From assembly GCA_020631735.1 (NCBI GenBank), contig CM036188.1, positions 12,194,214-12,258,213 of the forward strand: DNA of 64,000 nt. Reading direction: 5' to 3'. A program made the translations under genes and the position numbers. Positions 48,033-58,165 of this stretch are shown here, piece by piece. The notes under the pieces were generated by a model. It did no database searches. It was not told the DNA's origin and was given only the letters and a program-made list of their open reading frames with translations. Positions within the stretch are counted from its first letter, which is position 1; the number at the start of each line of letters is the position of its first letter. The stretch is from Saccharum officinarum (lineage: Eukaryota > Streptophyta > Magnoliopsida > Poales > Poaceae).

Positions 48033-49050
48033 GGAGCGTTATCAAGAGTATGTACACACAAGATATGTTTCCATTTAAAATACATCCATTTAAAATTTTA
48101 TGGCAAGCATGTACACACAAGATATGTTTCCTTTCAAACTTTTAGATTTTTAGACCACTTTTAGGTATTATTATAAATTAATTAGTGGTAATACGGAGAT
48201 ATAATGTCGAATTATAACCACATCACGTACATTATTCTAATACCCAAGTGGGGTTTCAAAGGTGCAAGAGCACGTTGGAGCGGTGGGAGAGTCACTATGG
48301 CAGTAAGCTGGGACGAGCTAATGTTTCTCCCGGGCCACGAAATGACAACCATTGGAGCGTAGCATTGTTACTAGTGCACCCTAACTTCGATGTGGATCCA
48401 TCTTCACATACATTCTTCTAGTATCTCTTGTGCACTATCTTGACTACGAACCAAAGGTGTATCTAGAGAGATTTCTCCCGCAGAGGTCACATACTGAGAC
48501 TACAACTAGTGAACCAATTAGCTAGTGATACATACTTGATATGGAGCGACTCGCGGAAGGGTATGTGGTGGTGTGGATAGGATAAAACTAGAATCACTCG
48601 GAGATCACTCAACAAGATCAACTAGCACCAGAGATTACTCTACGGGTTTCTCAAAGAAGAGCTATGCTCCATTCTCATATCATATCAAAATCAACTCTCT
48701 TCAAATGATGGATTACATGGTTTATTTATACTAGAAACATCCGTCCTAGTTGGGTGTGAACATAAGCATAAATAAAAGCTATAGGAAGACCATCTTGGTG
48801 GAGAAAGTGAGAGTCTTCTTTCATTCTCGCGCAGCCACCAACAGCCTGTGCAGCCTCCACTAAAATAGCCATAACTCCTAGCTCGGAAGGCCAAAAGATG
48901 CATTGTTTGTTGCATTGGAAAATAGGCTCATATATCTTTCCAATGGTATAGCATATGAATGCTAAAACATCAATGGATGCCAGTAAGCCACGAAATATAA
49001 CACTAATTTTGCATGCTTCTCATGGCCTTATCAATACTGGATCGCAGTGG
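48033..49050. other. No gene recognised; probable decayed repeat
   Basis: A short direct repeat, GTACACACAAGATATGTTTCC, occurs at 48050-48072 and 48110-48131 (last base differs). The rest (48240-49000) has phrases such as GATTACATGGTTTATTTATAC that look like the minus strand of an LTR, but no pair or terminus was found. No ORF of note. Confidence 0.3.
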
Positions 49051-49480
49051 CACTACAAGCGGCCGGTAGGAAACCACATCTGTCTGTGGCTACATCCGAA
49101 CACATATTTTATAACCAGAAGCAATGGTGGTAGGTGAATCCAATAGTAGAGAAGCAATTAATTGGTGCTTAGACGGATTCAACAGCAAAGAACAATGTCA
49201 GATCAGTACAAAACCCGGTAGTGATGTCTTAATTTTGCTGCCAGGTCAATCCGCAAATTGGCAGTGTGACTTATCACAGACGGGTGATATCCCACATATA
49301 CCACTACCGGTTTGTGGCTCAACATGACAGTGACATTGTGGTTTTAACCGGCAGTGATAGGTGTCTTCACTGCCGGGTCAATAGCTTCCCTAGCATTTTC
49401 TAGATCCTCAACAGTGAAATGCAGTCATTGCCCGCTCTATTTTACCTGGCAGTCAAGGTCTGATAGTGATTGCTTATTCT
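49051..49480. mobile_element. CACTA-like terminal fragment
   Basis: Starts CACTACAAGCGGCCGG and contains repeated GGTAGTGAT, TTAACCGGCAGTGAT, CACTGCCGG and ACTACCGG motifs in both orientations. These resemble the subterminal repeats of the element at 55040-56867. The other end is not identified. Confidence 0.5.
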
Positions 49481-49699
49481 CTAATTCATCACATACCATT
49501 GCTCTTTGTAGAAACGGCTATGATTCTTATACTCAGAGGAGCAGATGGACAGACGGAAGAGAGAGAGAGACCCATAAATGGAGGAAGAAATTCTGTTCTT
49601 TTAATATTGGGTATAAACTAGAGAACATGGCCATGCGTTACAAGAGGATGTACAACTTGTTGTATGAAAAAACAATCAAAATTACAGCAGGGCTTGGAA

Positions 49700-50290
49700 T
49701 CATGACTGAATCAAAGGGAAATATCTCTCTTTTGTCCTAAGAATAACCAGGGCAAGTTCCTTCTCAAAGATAGCCTTGCAGCGCTCCAATTAATGAAGGC
49801 TGCAAACTACAAAAATTTTGGTCATTACGAACTGTCCAAATACTCCAGGACACGAGGATTATGACTTATGCTGCTTAATGTCCTCAAGAACATCGAATGG
49901 TGGCCGGAGAGAAACTTGTAGCTGAACCAACTGCCAACAATCTCTTGCGAAAGGATAGTATGAAAACAAATGCTCTAAAACTTCTTCTTGAGTGGATGTA
50001 CAAAGTAGAGAGTTATAAGACTGTAGCTCCATCTTTTTGCACTTAAGAAGATTTCTTCTGTTTTGTCAATCCTTAAGGAGAAACAAAAAAAAAGTCCTTG
50101 TGTTTTGATTGACAAGAGCACTTCCATAACCAAGAGTACACCAGATGAATTAGCAAATGACCAATGAGCTTTTTATACGCTTGTCTTGAGGAGACAAGGA
50201 GACCTCCAAATATAGCTCCATTGATCTTTATCCAAAGAGGGACTTGATCAATCAACTGCTATGGGATGTTGAACTGAGCAAAGGCAATAT
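49700..50290 (-). pseudogene. LINE (L1-type) 3' coding fragment, RT zinc-binding domain
   Basis: Minus-strand reading, with several stops and shifts, gives the zinc-binding domain found at the C-terminus of plant non-LTR reverse transcriptases. Recognisable pieces are WKCSCQSKHKDFFF, CFHTILS/FARDCWQ and PPFDVLEDIK, then RCKAIFEKELALVILR. No RT catalytic core or endonuclease is in the window, so this is a short decayed 3' fragment. Confidence 0.65.
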
Positions 50291-50545
50291 TGGAAACTAA
50301 TCTTGTGAAAGAGAAGAGCTCTGGGAAACTAATATTTGGTATTGGTATTTCTGAAAGGCAATATTGTTGTTCCATTCTTTCTCTATTTCTTAATTTTTTT
50401 GTTGGACCCATTTTCCACCTTTTTAATAATTGTTGTTCTATTCTTTCTCTGTTTCTTAATTATTTTGTTGGAACTATTTTCCACCTTTTAATAAAGACAG
50501 TAGGGAAACTCCCCCTCCTGTTTGGTTCAAAAAAAACCTTGCTCT
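50291..50545 (+). mobile_element. Probable LINE 3' tail with internal duplication
   Basis: Two imperfect ~67-bp units (TTGTTGTTC.ATTCTTTCTCT, then TTGTTGGA.C.ATTTTCCACC) at about 50363-50495 are followed by an inverted CAGTAGGGAAACTCCCCCTCCTG stretch and an A-run. A short hairpin-like GTAGGG..CCC.AC followed by poly(A) is common at plant LINE 3' ends. It is oriented opposite to the adjacent minus-strand LINE fragment, so they are separate insertions or rearranged. Confidence 0.4.
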
Positions 50546-50987
50546 GAAGTACAACAATAATTCACGCTGATAATTAAGAGGCTAATCTAGCACTCCACCA
50601 TATGGTCCATGAATTAACTATATTGACCTTATTTTAGCTAGGGCCACCTCAATACCACGGGTTTTGCTATTAACAAGAGGAATCAGACTGAGGGAAGCAA
50701 GAAAAGCAGTGGGAGTGAGGAATGGACAGATAGGGAAGAAACTGATGACGAACTGATAAATTTTCCTCTTTTTAATATTATATTATATAGACACAAATAG
50801 AATTATCACAACAATATAACACACTGAAAATTAAGGAACAAATTTTACACACCTCCTTATATGGTCCATGAATTAGCCATAAGGCTTATTTTACTAGGGC
50901 AACCTCTATACCGGGTTTATAGTTTATACCATGCTTGCTTTATACTCCGTATATAGAAGTTAGTCTTTTTGGTCGATGTTTGAATTG
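50546..50987. other. Intergenic; from 50860 the 3' flank of the minus-strand PKS gene
   Basis: 50546-50860 shows no feature. From about 50840, ACACACCTCCTTATATGGTC and TAAGGCTTATTTTACTAGGG match in reverse the 3' flank of the plus-strand PKS (24390-24530). The inverted paralogous arm therefore begins here. Confidence 0.6.
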
Positions 50988-52193
50988 TCAATTTCCCTCC
51001 AGTTCCAGGTTGCTAGGGGCGTGGAGCACCATGGTCTCGATTGTGATTCCCGGTCCAAAAGCCATCATCACTCCCCACTCCAGCGCATCCCCTCCCTGCT
51101 TGGCCGCTGCTGCCCGACGGCGGCGCAACTCATCGAGCACGAAGATCACTGTGGTGCCACTCATGTTGCCAAACTCGCTGAGCACGTGGCGACTCGCCGC
51201 CAGTTTCCCGTCCTCCAGACCGAGCACTTCCTCGATGTTGTCCAGGATGGCACGACCGCCGGGATGGATCGCCCAGAAAAGGTCGTTCCATGCGGCGCTG
51301 ACGCCGAGCGTGCGGAACGCGTCGACAAGGCAGCGTTCCACGTTGCAACGCAGTAGGCGGGGCACCTGGCTGGAGAGGTGGTACTCCATGCCGCATTTGC
51401 TGTACTGCATGGAGATGGCGTCCTCGGTCTCCGGTATCGTGGTCTGCGACGCGAACGCCATCTCGAACAGCGGGCGCTCGACAGGGGCGACGGGGTCGGC
51501 ACCGACGATGACGGCCCCGGCACCGTCGCCGAACAGGGTCTGGCCGATGATGTTGTCGATGCAGCCTCCCTCGGGCCCGTAGAAGGCGATGAGCGTGAGC
51601 TCGGAGCAGGCGACGAGGACGCGTGCGCCGCGGTTGTTCTCCGCGAGCTCCTTGGCGAGCTGGAGCGACCGCCCCCCGCCGTAGCAGCCGTGGAGGTTGA
51701 GGATGGTGCGGGACACCGTGGGGCGGAGGCCCAGCAGGGAGGCCAGGCGGCGGTCGGCGCTCGGGGCACGCGCGCCGGAGTAGGTGCTGAAGATGAGGTG
51801 GGTGATGTCGGTGGCCGGGCGGCCCCACTCCGCTATGGCCTTGGCGGCCGCTTTCGCGGCCAGCTCCGGGACGGCGGCGGAGGCAATTTCCACGCGCTCG
51901 TCCAGGGACGGCCGCGTGGGGTCGATGAAGCCCGGATTGGAGGCCAGAAGCTCCTCGTTGAGGTGCAAGTAGCGCTGCCTGATGCCGGACTTCTTCTTGT
52001 TGCAGATCCTGCTGAGCTTGGCCTTGAGGTCGGTGAGGTGCTCGCTGTTGGTGACGCGGAAGTAGTAGTCGGGGTAATCGTCCTGGGCAATGCACGTCGG
52101 CGGGTTCGCCGTGCCGATGCCGAGCATGGCGGCCGGCCCATCCGCACGCTGCGCACGCCTCATCTCGTGGACGGTGGCCGGTGCGCTCCCCAT
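50988..52193 (-). CDS. Type III polyketide synthase, alkylresorcinol-synthase-like (minus-strand paralog)
   Basis: 401 residues in one exon, differing from the gene at 23179 at 18 positions by eye count (about 95.5% identical). Triad Cys170, His310 and Asn343 are intact, with the same pocket changes relative to CHS: Ala203 for Thr197, Met262 for Gly256, Tyr271 for Phe265, and Phe221 kept. It has the canonical forms where the plus-strand gene departs: IGTANP near residue 27 and AFGPG at the conserved loop. It is therefore the better candidate for a working enzyme. The start chosen is the ATG at 52193, equivalent to the other copy; the frame is open a few codons upstream from a GTG but has no ATG. 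It is convergent with the plus-strand gene. Starter and product are inferred, not shown. Confidence 0.92.
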   Translation of the reverse strand: MGSAPATVHEMRRAQRADGPAAMLGIGTANPPTCIAQDDYPDYYFRVTNSEHLTDLKAKLSRICNKKKSGIRQRYLHLNEELLASNPGFIDPTRPSLDERVEIASAAVPELAAKAAAKAIAEWGRPATDITHLIFSTYSGARAPSADRRLASLLGLRPTVSRTILNLHGCYGGGRSLQLAKELAENNRGARVLVACSELTLIAFYGPEGGCIDNIIGQTLFGDGAGAVIVGADPVAPVERPLFEMAFASQTTIPETEDAISMQYSKCGMEYHLSSQVPRLLRCNVERCLVDAFRTLGVSAAWNDLFWAIHPGGRAILDNIEEVLGLEDGKLAASRHVLSEFGNMSGTTVIFVLDELRRRRAAAAKQGGDALEWGVMMAFGPGITIETMVLHAPSNLELEGN

Positions 52194-52313
52194 GGACGTT
52201 GACGACGACACTTACCTAGGTACCAGCTGGTAGCAAGCTCTCGCGCTCGCTCCCGGGATGGATGATGGTTGCGTGCGTCTTGGTGGTTTGGGGAAGCAGG
52301 AGGAGGTGCCTTC

Positions 52314-52321
52314 TATTTATA
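52314..52321 (-). promoter_or_regulatory. TATA box of the minus-strand PKS gene
   Basis: TATTTATA on the plus strand reads TATAAATA on the minus strand, 121-128 bp upstream of the ATG at 52193, matching the other copies. Confidence 0.75.
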
Positions 52322-53300
52322 CCATTACAAGTGTATTATGTACGATGTGCTGGTCGGTCTCGTTCAGTTCGCAGCGTTCCGCGGACAACAACGTGCGTGC
52401 GTGCGTTTATATACAATTATTATATAATCGCATGTGGATTACTGTATATATATATACAAGCACAATGCAGAAGTACTTCTTATTTCATTTTTCTCATTCA
52501 CTTCTCTGTTGTGTATCTTTTCTGATGATTCTTTTTTATCTGCTTTGATCTGTTTTTGTACACATCAAAGAAATGGTAGACGTGCCTGCAATTAGTAATG
52601 TATCCCTTGCTGCTCGCTACATATATATTTCTTTTTTTATCTCAAGCAAAGCTTCTCGTATAAAATACACTAGGACGATGCGCGCGCAGTTGGTGGTCGC
52701 GCCTATGTCGCATTTGGCCGGGTTAATATATCAATGTACCACAATATTGCTTCGTCTGTGGCCTGTTTATTTGTTTTTGCTTGTGTGCGGTGTTCGACCT
52801 GTGTGGTGTTTAGCTGTTGGACGACTATCACTGTATAGATAGAACATGGTGCTCACAATATAATTTGATCATGCATGTAAGAGCTGGTTTGTAGCATAAC
52901 AGAATATAATTTTCCAGTGAATCGACGTTGTTCTTTGGATCACTCTCAGTATTTCAAAGATGCCCATAGAGATAGAATAGAGTGTGTATGCATGTATTTA
53001 TACAGAGTGAGTTTATGTGAGAATTTGTGTGGAAAAAAACATATTTATGTTTCGGGGCAAGAGTACCCATCTGTTAGAGGTATAGGAAGAAAATAGAACA
53101 CAACACATTGGTGCTCCATCTTTACAATGAAGAGGACACCTCTGTTCTTTTGTTGGATTGGAAACTATATGAACGATATTCTCTATTGTTTTGTTGGATT
53201 GGATACAAAGAAACAACGGCCACCAATATGTGAGCATGCCCATCCTTGATTATTCAACCATTTTCAGGAACGTCTTCTGCAAACAACAAAGGCGCCTGAA
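52322..53300 (-). promoter_or_regulatory. Upstream region of the minus-strand PKS gene
   Basis: Reverse-complement counterpart of 22190-23049, without the CACTA insertion found there. It carries the CGCACGCACGCACG run, CTTCTCTATTGTG-like stretch, AAGCAAAGCTTCTCGTATAA (52647-52666) and GGTGCTCCATCTTTACAA. It continues to 53300 into sequence matching 16250-16400 (AACGTCTTCTGCAA). Confidence 0.55.
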
Positions 53301-53369
53301 ATCAACGAAACAAACGAATTGAGGAGCACTTGCACTCCATCTGTGGTAGAAAGCACTGAATTGATACGC

Positions 53370-53860
53370 AAAAATTAATTGCATGTGCATTACTAGTATA
53401 CACAGTAGTACCTCTTCTTTGTTTTTTTTTCTTTCACTTCTATTGTGTATCTTTTTCTGAAGATTCTTTTTGATCTGTTTTGCTTGTTTTTGTACACATA
53501 AAAGAAATGGTAGACGCGCCTGCAATTAATGTATCTCTTGCCCCTCGCTACATATATATTTTATTTTTAAACGTGGTCCGTTCACACAACTGTTACACAG
53601 CTCAAGCAAAGCTTCTCGTATAAAATACACTAGCACGACGATACGCCTGTGTGTCGCATACACACGGCCGGGTTTATATACATACAAGTATTTATATATA
53701 TGATGTATATTTTTAAAGCACTACCAGGGAGGGAAGGGTGGCAATCATATATTTGGTTCTCTATGTATCAATACACACAGAATAGACTATTATGAGGATC
53801 ATGGCATGCCGTAGCACTGACATATACGAAAATATGAAGAGGCAATTATCTGATAATCAT
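53370..53860 (-). repeat. Orphan PKS-upstream module on the inverted arm
   Basis: A second, shorter copy of the upstream segment: GTGTATCTTTTTCTGAAGATTC, AAAGAAATGGTAGACGCGCC, AACTGTTACACAGCTCAAGC and AAGCTTCTCGTATAAAATAC at 53455-53650. It passes into GGAGGGAAGGGTGGCAATCA, which matches 16180-16210 reversed. No PKS coding sequence is attached. Confidence 0.65.
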
Positions 53861-54289
53861 GAGTGGCATTAGGCAATCTTGCTTTGTTTGAACCTAATAG
53901 ACTCGACAAATGGTGCTTTTTGGATTGCAGTAATAAACTTAGTTTATCAGTCATGGTGATCCTTCATGGCTCGATGGAACCTGTCCTAATTATAGTTTGG
54001 TTGTCATTGTTGCTTCCATGTTTTACTTTGAAGATGGGTGTTTGTTGCCGAGTTTGTCACTCTAGCATGGGGAAGGAATGTTAGTGACATCTTAGGCTTT
54101 TGTGATGCTTGGGATGTTATAGGTGGCGCTGCCGGTGGTGGCGGTGGCAGTGGCTGGGGTGCATCGGAAGTACCAACGGCGCATGCAGGGCAGGGGGCAA
54201 GGTGCATGGAAGCAGGCGGGAGGAGAGAGAGATATTGAGGGGAGAATAATTGGTCAATTCTTGCTTAAGATTGGAACGATTACATGGCC
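53861..54289. other. No gene recognised
   Basis: Frames of 66-73 codons exist (53863-54084, 54038-54238), the latter glycine-rich by composition. None has a recognised domain or a good splice context. The stretch interrupts the module arrangement and could be a small insertion. Confidence 0.25.
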
Positions 54290-55039
54290 CCTATATTTAT
54301 AGGCCCTATGATTCTTTTTGATCTGCTTTTGTGCACATAAAAGAAATGGTAGACGTGTCTGCAATTAATAATGCATCCCTTGCTACTCGCTACATACATA
54401 TTTCGTTTTATTAAGAGTTTATTTGTGAGATATTGAGATGAGATCCGATCTGTTCACACAACTGTTACACAGCTCAAGCAAAGCTTCTCGTATAAAATAC
54501 ACTAGGATGATACGCGCGTGTAGTTGGTGGTCGCGCCTATGTGTCGCATTTGGCCGGGTTAATATATCAATGTACCATATATATTGCTTCGTCTGTGGCC
54601 TGTTTATTTGTTTTTGCTTGTGTGCGGTGTTCGACCTGTGTGGTGTTTAGCTAGCTGTTGGACGATGTATAGATGGAAACATGGTGCTCACAATATAATT
54701 TGATCATGCTTGTAAGAGCTGGTTTGTAGCGTAACAGAATATAATTTTCCAATGAATCGACGTTGTTCTTTGGCTCAGTCTCAGTATTTCAAAGATGCCC
54801 ATAGGGATACAATAGAGTGTGTATGCATATATTTATACAGAGTGAGTGTATGTGAGCATTTGTGTGGAAAACATATTTAAGTTTCGGGGCAAGAGTAACC
54901 ATATGTGTTAGAGGTATAGGAAGAAAATAGAACACAACACATTGGTGCTCCATCTTTACAATTAGGAGGACACCGATCAATAACTATACTGGCAATAACT
55001 TGTCTGTTCTTTTGTTGCATTGGAAACTATGAACGATAT
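54290..55039 (-). repeat. Third orphan PKS-upstream module on the inverted arm
   Basis: Reverse counterpart of 16486-17115 joined to 19325-19620, without the 2.2-kb Helitron-like insertion. Contains AAAGAAATGGTAGACGTGTC, AAGCTTCTCGTATAAAATAC, GTTCGACCTGTGTGG, AGAGCTGGTTTGTAGCG and TTGGTGCTCCATCTTTACAA. It gives the empty sites for the insertions at 17116 and 20828. It is cut at 55039 by a CACTA element. Confidence 0.7.
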
Positions 55040-55450
55040 CACTACCGTACCCAGAGCTTCACATCACTATCGGTTCACAAACCCCCTTCACTACTGGATT
55101 TTGAACCGATAGTAGCATACCGGCAATGATGAAGGGGGCTCGGCTCATCACTACTGGTTATAAAAAACCGACACTGATGTGGTTTTCAGAAAATCAAAAA
55201 AACAGGCTGAAAAAATAGGGATTTTTTTAATTCTGGGAGAGGCCCACTGGACAGTCACAGGTTACGCGATTTTTCGCGCGAAAAATGCATGCATCGCGGC
55301 CACCGGCGCTCGAACCCTTGGGCTTTGTGTCTTTGGCCCCTAAGCACTCCACCTGCAAGTTGTTTGTGTCCAAATGAGATTTTCGTCCCAGTCATTTTAT
55401 GTTCATCTGATTTTGAAATGAGTATTTGGGACCTTAAACGAATTTAAATG

Positions 55451-55890
55451 AAAAAATTATCAACTACAAAGTTTTATAACTTTTCGAGATCTACAACTTT
55501 TATTTTGGTAGTATCTCCATCCGAGGTCTTTTATAAAATTTGAATTTAAAATTTAAGAAATTCAAACGTAGTTTTCCATCACAAAATGATTTCAAATTAA
55601 AAGTTGCCAACTACAAAGTTTCATAACTTTTTGAGATCTACAACTTTTGTTTTTCTATTTGTCCATCCGAGGTCATTTAAAAAATTCAAATTTTAATTTT
55701 TTGAAAATTCAAACGTAGTTTTCCTTGACAAGATAGTTTCAAATCAAAAAGTTATCAACTACATAGTTTCATAACTTTTCAAGATCTACAACTTTTAATT
55801 TAGTCATTTGATCATCTATTCATTCGACATAGTGGTAGTAACATTGTTCACAAAATTTACACATCCCTCTTATAGTTTCGTAAACTAACT
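55451..55890. repeat. Three ~148-bp tandem repeats inside the CACTA element
   Basis: Units start near 55451, 55599 and 55746, each with ATCAACTACA/GCCAACTACA, CATAACTTTT.GAGATCTACA and CAAACGTAGTTTTCC. The family is the same as 21271-21860. A further diverged unit lies at about 56310-56440. Confidence 0.75.
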
Positions 55891-55930
55891 ATAAGAGGGA
55901 TATGTAGCATTTGTGAACAATGTTACTACC
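55866..55930. repeat. Inverted repeat within the CACTA interior
   Basis: ATCCCTCTTATAGTTTCGTA is followed by TAACTATAAGAGGGATATGT, and the pairing extends outward (AACATTGTTCACAAA with TTTGTGAACAATGTT). This makes a hairpin with an arm of about 50 bp. A similar pair is in the other element at 21806-21890. Confidence 0.7.
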
Positions 55931-56867
55931 ACTTTATCGAATGAAAAAATGATCAAAATAAAAGTTGTAGATCTTGATAAGTTCTACAACTTTTATGTTC
56001 ATGACTTTTTCAGCTGAAATCATTTATTGTTCTAAAATTACGTTTGAAGTTACCAATTTTTGAAATTCAAAATTCAAATAGATAAAACATAGTCACATAA
56101 AAATATCGATAAACTAATAGCTGTAAGAACACAATAAATTGATAGAGCATGATTTTAGATTTTTTTTTAAAAAAAGTCATCAAATTTGAAGTTAGTATGA
56201 GATAGAAAGACTATTTAAAATGTTTATCCAAAGATTAAAAAAGAAATCAGAGTTCTTCGATAATTTCAAAATTTAATTTCAAACAATATTTACAATAGTA
56301 AATGATTTTAAAGGAAAAAATTGTCAACTACAACATTGCATAACATTTCGACATCTACAACTTTTGTTTTGGGCGTTTCTCCATCCAAGGTCATTTGAAA
56401 AATTCAAATTTTAAATTTTTGAAATCAAACATAGTTTCCATTAGATAGATGATTTGAAATGAAAATATTTGGACATCCAAACGATCCCAAATTGAAAAAG
56501 TTTGAACTACAAAGTTGTAGATCTCGTCGAGTACTAAAATTTGATATAAAGTTCGTCTTCATCAGACATTATATAAGAAACTTACGAAGTTTTCTTGCAG
56601 CATATCACTGTCGGTTCAAGCCATGAACCGACAGTGATAGTATCAGTGTCGGTTCTTGGTTAAAACCGGTAGTGATGACCCAGTATCACTGCCAGTTAAT
56701 GGCAAAAATCGACAGTGATATGAACCGACAGTGAAGACCCGAATATCAGTGTCGATTGGTTCTATCACTGCCGGTTTTAGCCAAAACCGACACTAATGGG
56801 CTATCACTGTGGTTTCTTAAAATCTGGCAATGATAAGGCCGGCAGTGATGTCCAATTCTGTAGTAGT

Positions 56868-57770
56868 TTATTCTCTATTGTTTTGTTGGATTGGATACGA
56901 CGAAATAAACAACAGCCACCAATACGTGAGCATGCCCATCCTTGATTATTCAACCGCTTCATTTATCTTCTTACTACATCTTCATCTGAGAACAAATTGA
57001 TGAAACTCCTCCAAACTTTGGCATTACACACATCGAATGTGCACAACTACTCAATCTCTTCATCGCCGCTGGTTCATAACCCCCATCACTGTTGGTAGTG
57101 GCTCCTAGGCGGTGAAAGTGGACGGTCATAATCATGGCCGTCACCGTCCATTTGTGTTACCAACCTATGGTGATAATCATGTTGAGAAATCCTGAGATCG
57201 GGCCAAAAAATAGCTATTTTTCAATCCCAGGCAGCCCCGACAAGGCAGCATTGTGTGATTTTTCATGTGAAAATATCCGCGCGTGCACACCAGCAAAATC
57301 CAAACCTACAACCTATGGCCTCATGCCTAGCTCCTCTAATCACTACACCAAAAGTTAATTGTGACTGAGTATATAGATATTAGTTTTCCTTTTGTATTGA
57401 TTATTTTAGATATTGTAATAACAATTTGAGGGCCTAAACAAATTCAAAAGAAAAAATTTCAGCTACAAAGTTTTAAATCTCCTCAAGACCTGCATCTTTG
57501 GATGTTGTCTTTTTTCCATCCAAGATAGTTTGAAATTTTTTAATTTCAAATTGTGAGAACTTGAAACATAATTTTAGGACAACAACTGATTTGAAATGAA
57601 AATGTCATCAACTTCAAAGTTATAGATCGCATCCAAGTTTGTCTGAAAATTTTAAAACTAAAATTTTAAGAAATTGAAACAGAATTTATTTTAGGGCCGC
57701 AAATTATTTCATAACATGAAACCAGTAAAAGTTAATAGCATAACAAGTTGCTTCCTGTTCGGAGCCTTAA
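56868..57770 (-). repeat. Continuation of the inverted PKS arm
   Basis: After the CACTA insertion, the reverse complement of 20690-20773 resumes (TTCTCTATTGTTTTGTTGGA, CATGCCCATCCTTGATTATT). It is followed by the counterpart of 19900-20690 down to CTTCCTGTTCGGAGCCTTAA. The 74-codon frame at 57134 is a shadow. Confidence 0.7.
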
Positions 57771-58041
57771 ACTTAAGGGCCCCTTTGGCACAGCTCCAAG
57801 CCAAACACTAAAAATACATCTAGATTCTAGTGGGGAGCTGACGAGAATTGCTTCTCCACTTGCACTATGAGTTGAGAGCTAAAAAAAAACCCGCACTCCA
57901 CTGCTTCCCATTGCTCCCCATTTATTTACCACAAGGATCACTTCAGAATTGATCCCCCACCTTGCTCCCCACCAGAATCATTTCTTCGGAGAATCAAGAA
58001 GTGAAGCTTAAGAGAAATAAAGCTCTACAAAAATGGCCCTA
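57771..58041. mobile_element. MITE-like insertion with GGGCCCCTTTGGC end
   Basis: About 270 bp present only on the inverted arm: the plus arm reads straight through (ATATTAAGGCTCCG at 19893-19906). The ends, TTAAGGGCCCCTTTGGCACAG and AAAAATGGCCCTAA, are imperfect inverted repeats. The interior is non-coding. The GGGCCCCTTTGG terminus resembles hAT-type MITEs, but the duplication size is unclear. Confidence 0.6.
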
Positions 58042-58165
58042 ATATGCCCCACCAACAAGAAGTAGCTTAAAACATGAGATCCTGCCTTGTGACTCTCGAG
58101 TCACACCGGCAGCATTGCAGAAGCAAGTGGATTTATTCCACCACACCTAGGTAATGTGCGTTAGG
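58042..58165 (-). repeat. End of the inverted PKS arm
   Basis: ATGCCCCACCAACAAGAAG, GACTCTCGAGTCACA and GCATTGCAGAAGCAAGTGG are the reverse complement of 19775-19900. Homology stops near GTAATGTGCGTTA, where the insertion at 58166 begins. Confidence 0.75.

Larger units (their letters stand above)
55040..56867. mobile_element. Non-autonomous CACTA element with ATCACTGTCGGTT repeats
   Basis: 1.83 kb. The left end is CACTACCGTACCC and the right end CCAATTCTGTAGTAG. TAT flanks both sides (55037-55039 and about 56869-56871), a fitting 3-bp duplication. Subterminal TATCACTGTCGGTT/AACCGACAGTGATA motifs fill both ends (55055-55180, 56605-56850). The interior has three ~148-bp units like those at 21271-21860. 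The plus-strand arm is empty at the matching site (about 20773). No transposase. Confidence 0.85.

Noticed and set aside
52194..52211. Extended 407-codon start for the minus-strand PKS
   Set aside because: The upstream codon is GTG, not ATG, and the other copies start at the ATG equivalent to 52193.
53863..54238. Small frames as genes
   Set aside because: Short, no domain, Gly/Ala-rich by composition, no supporting context.
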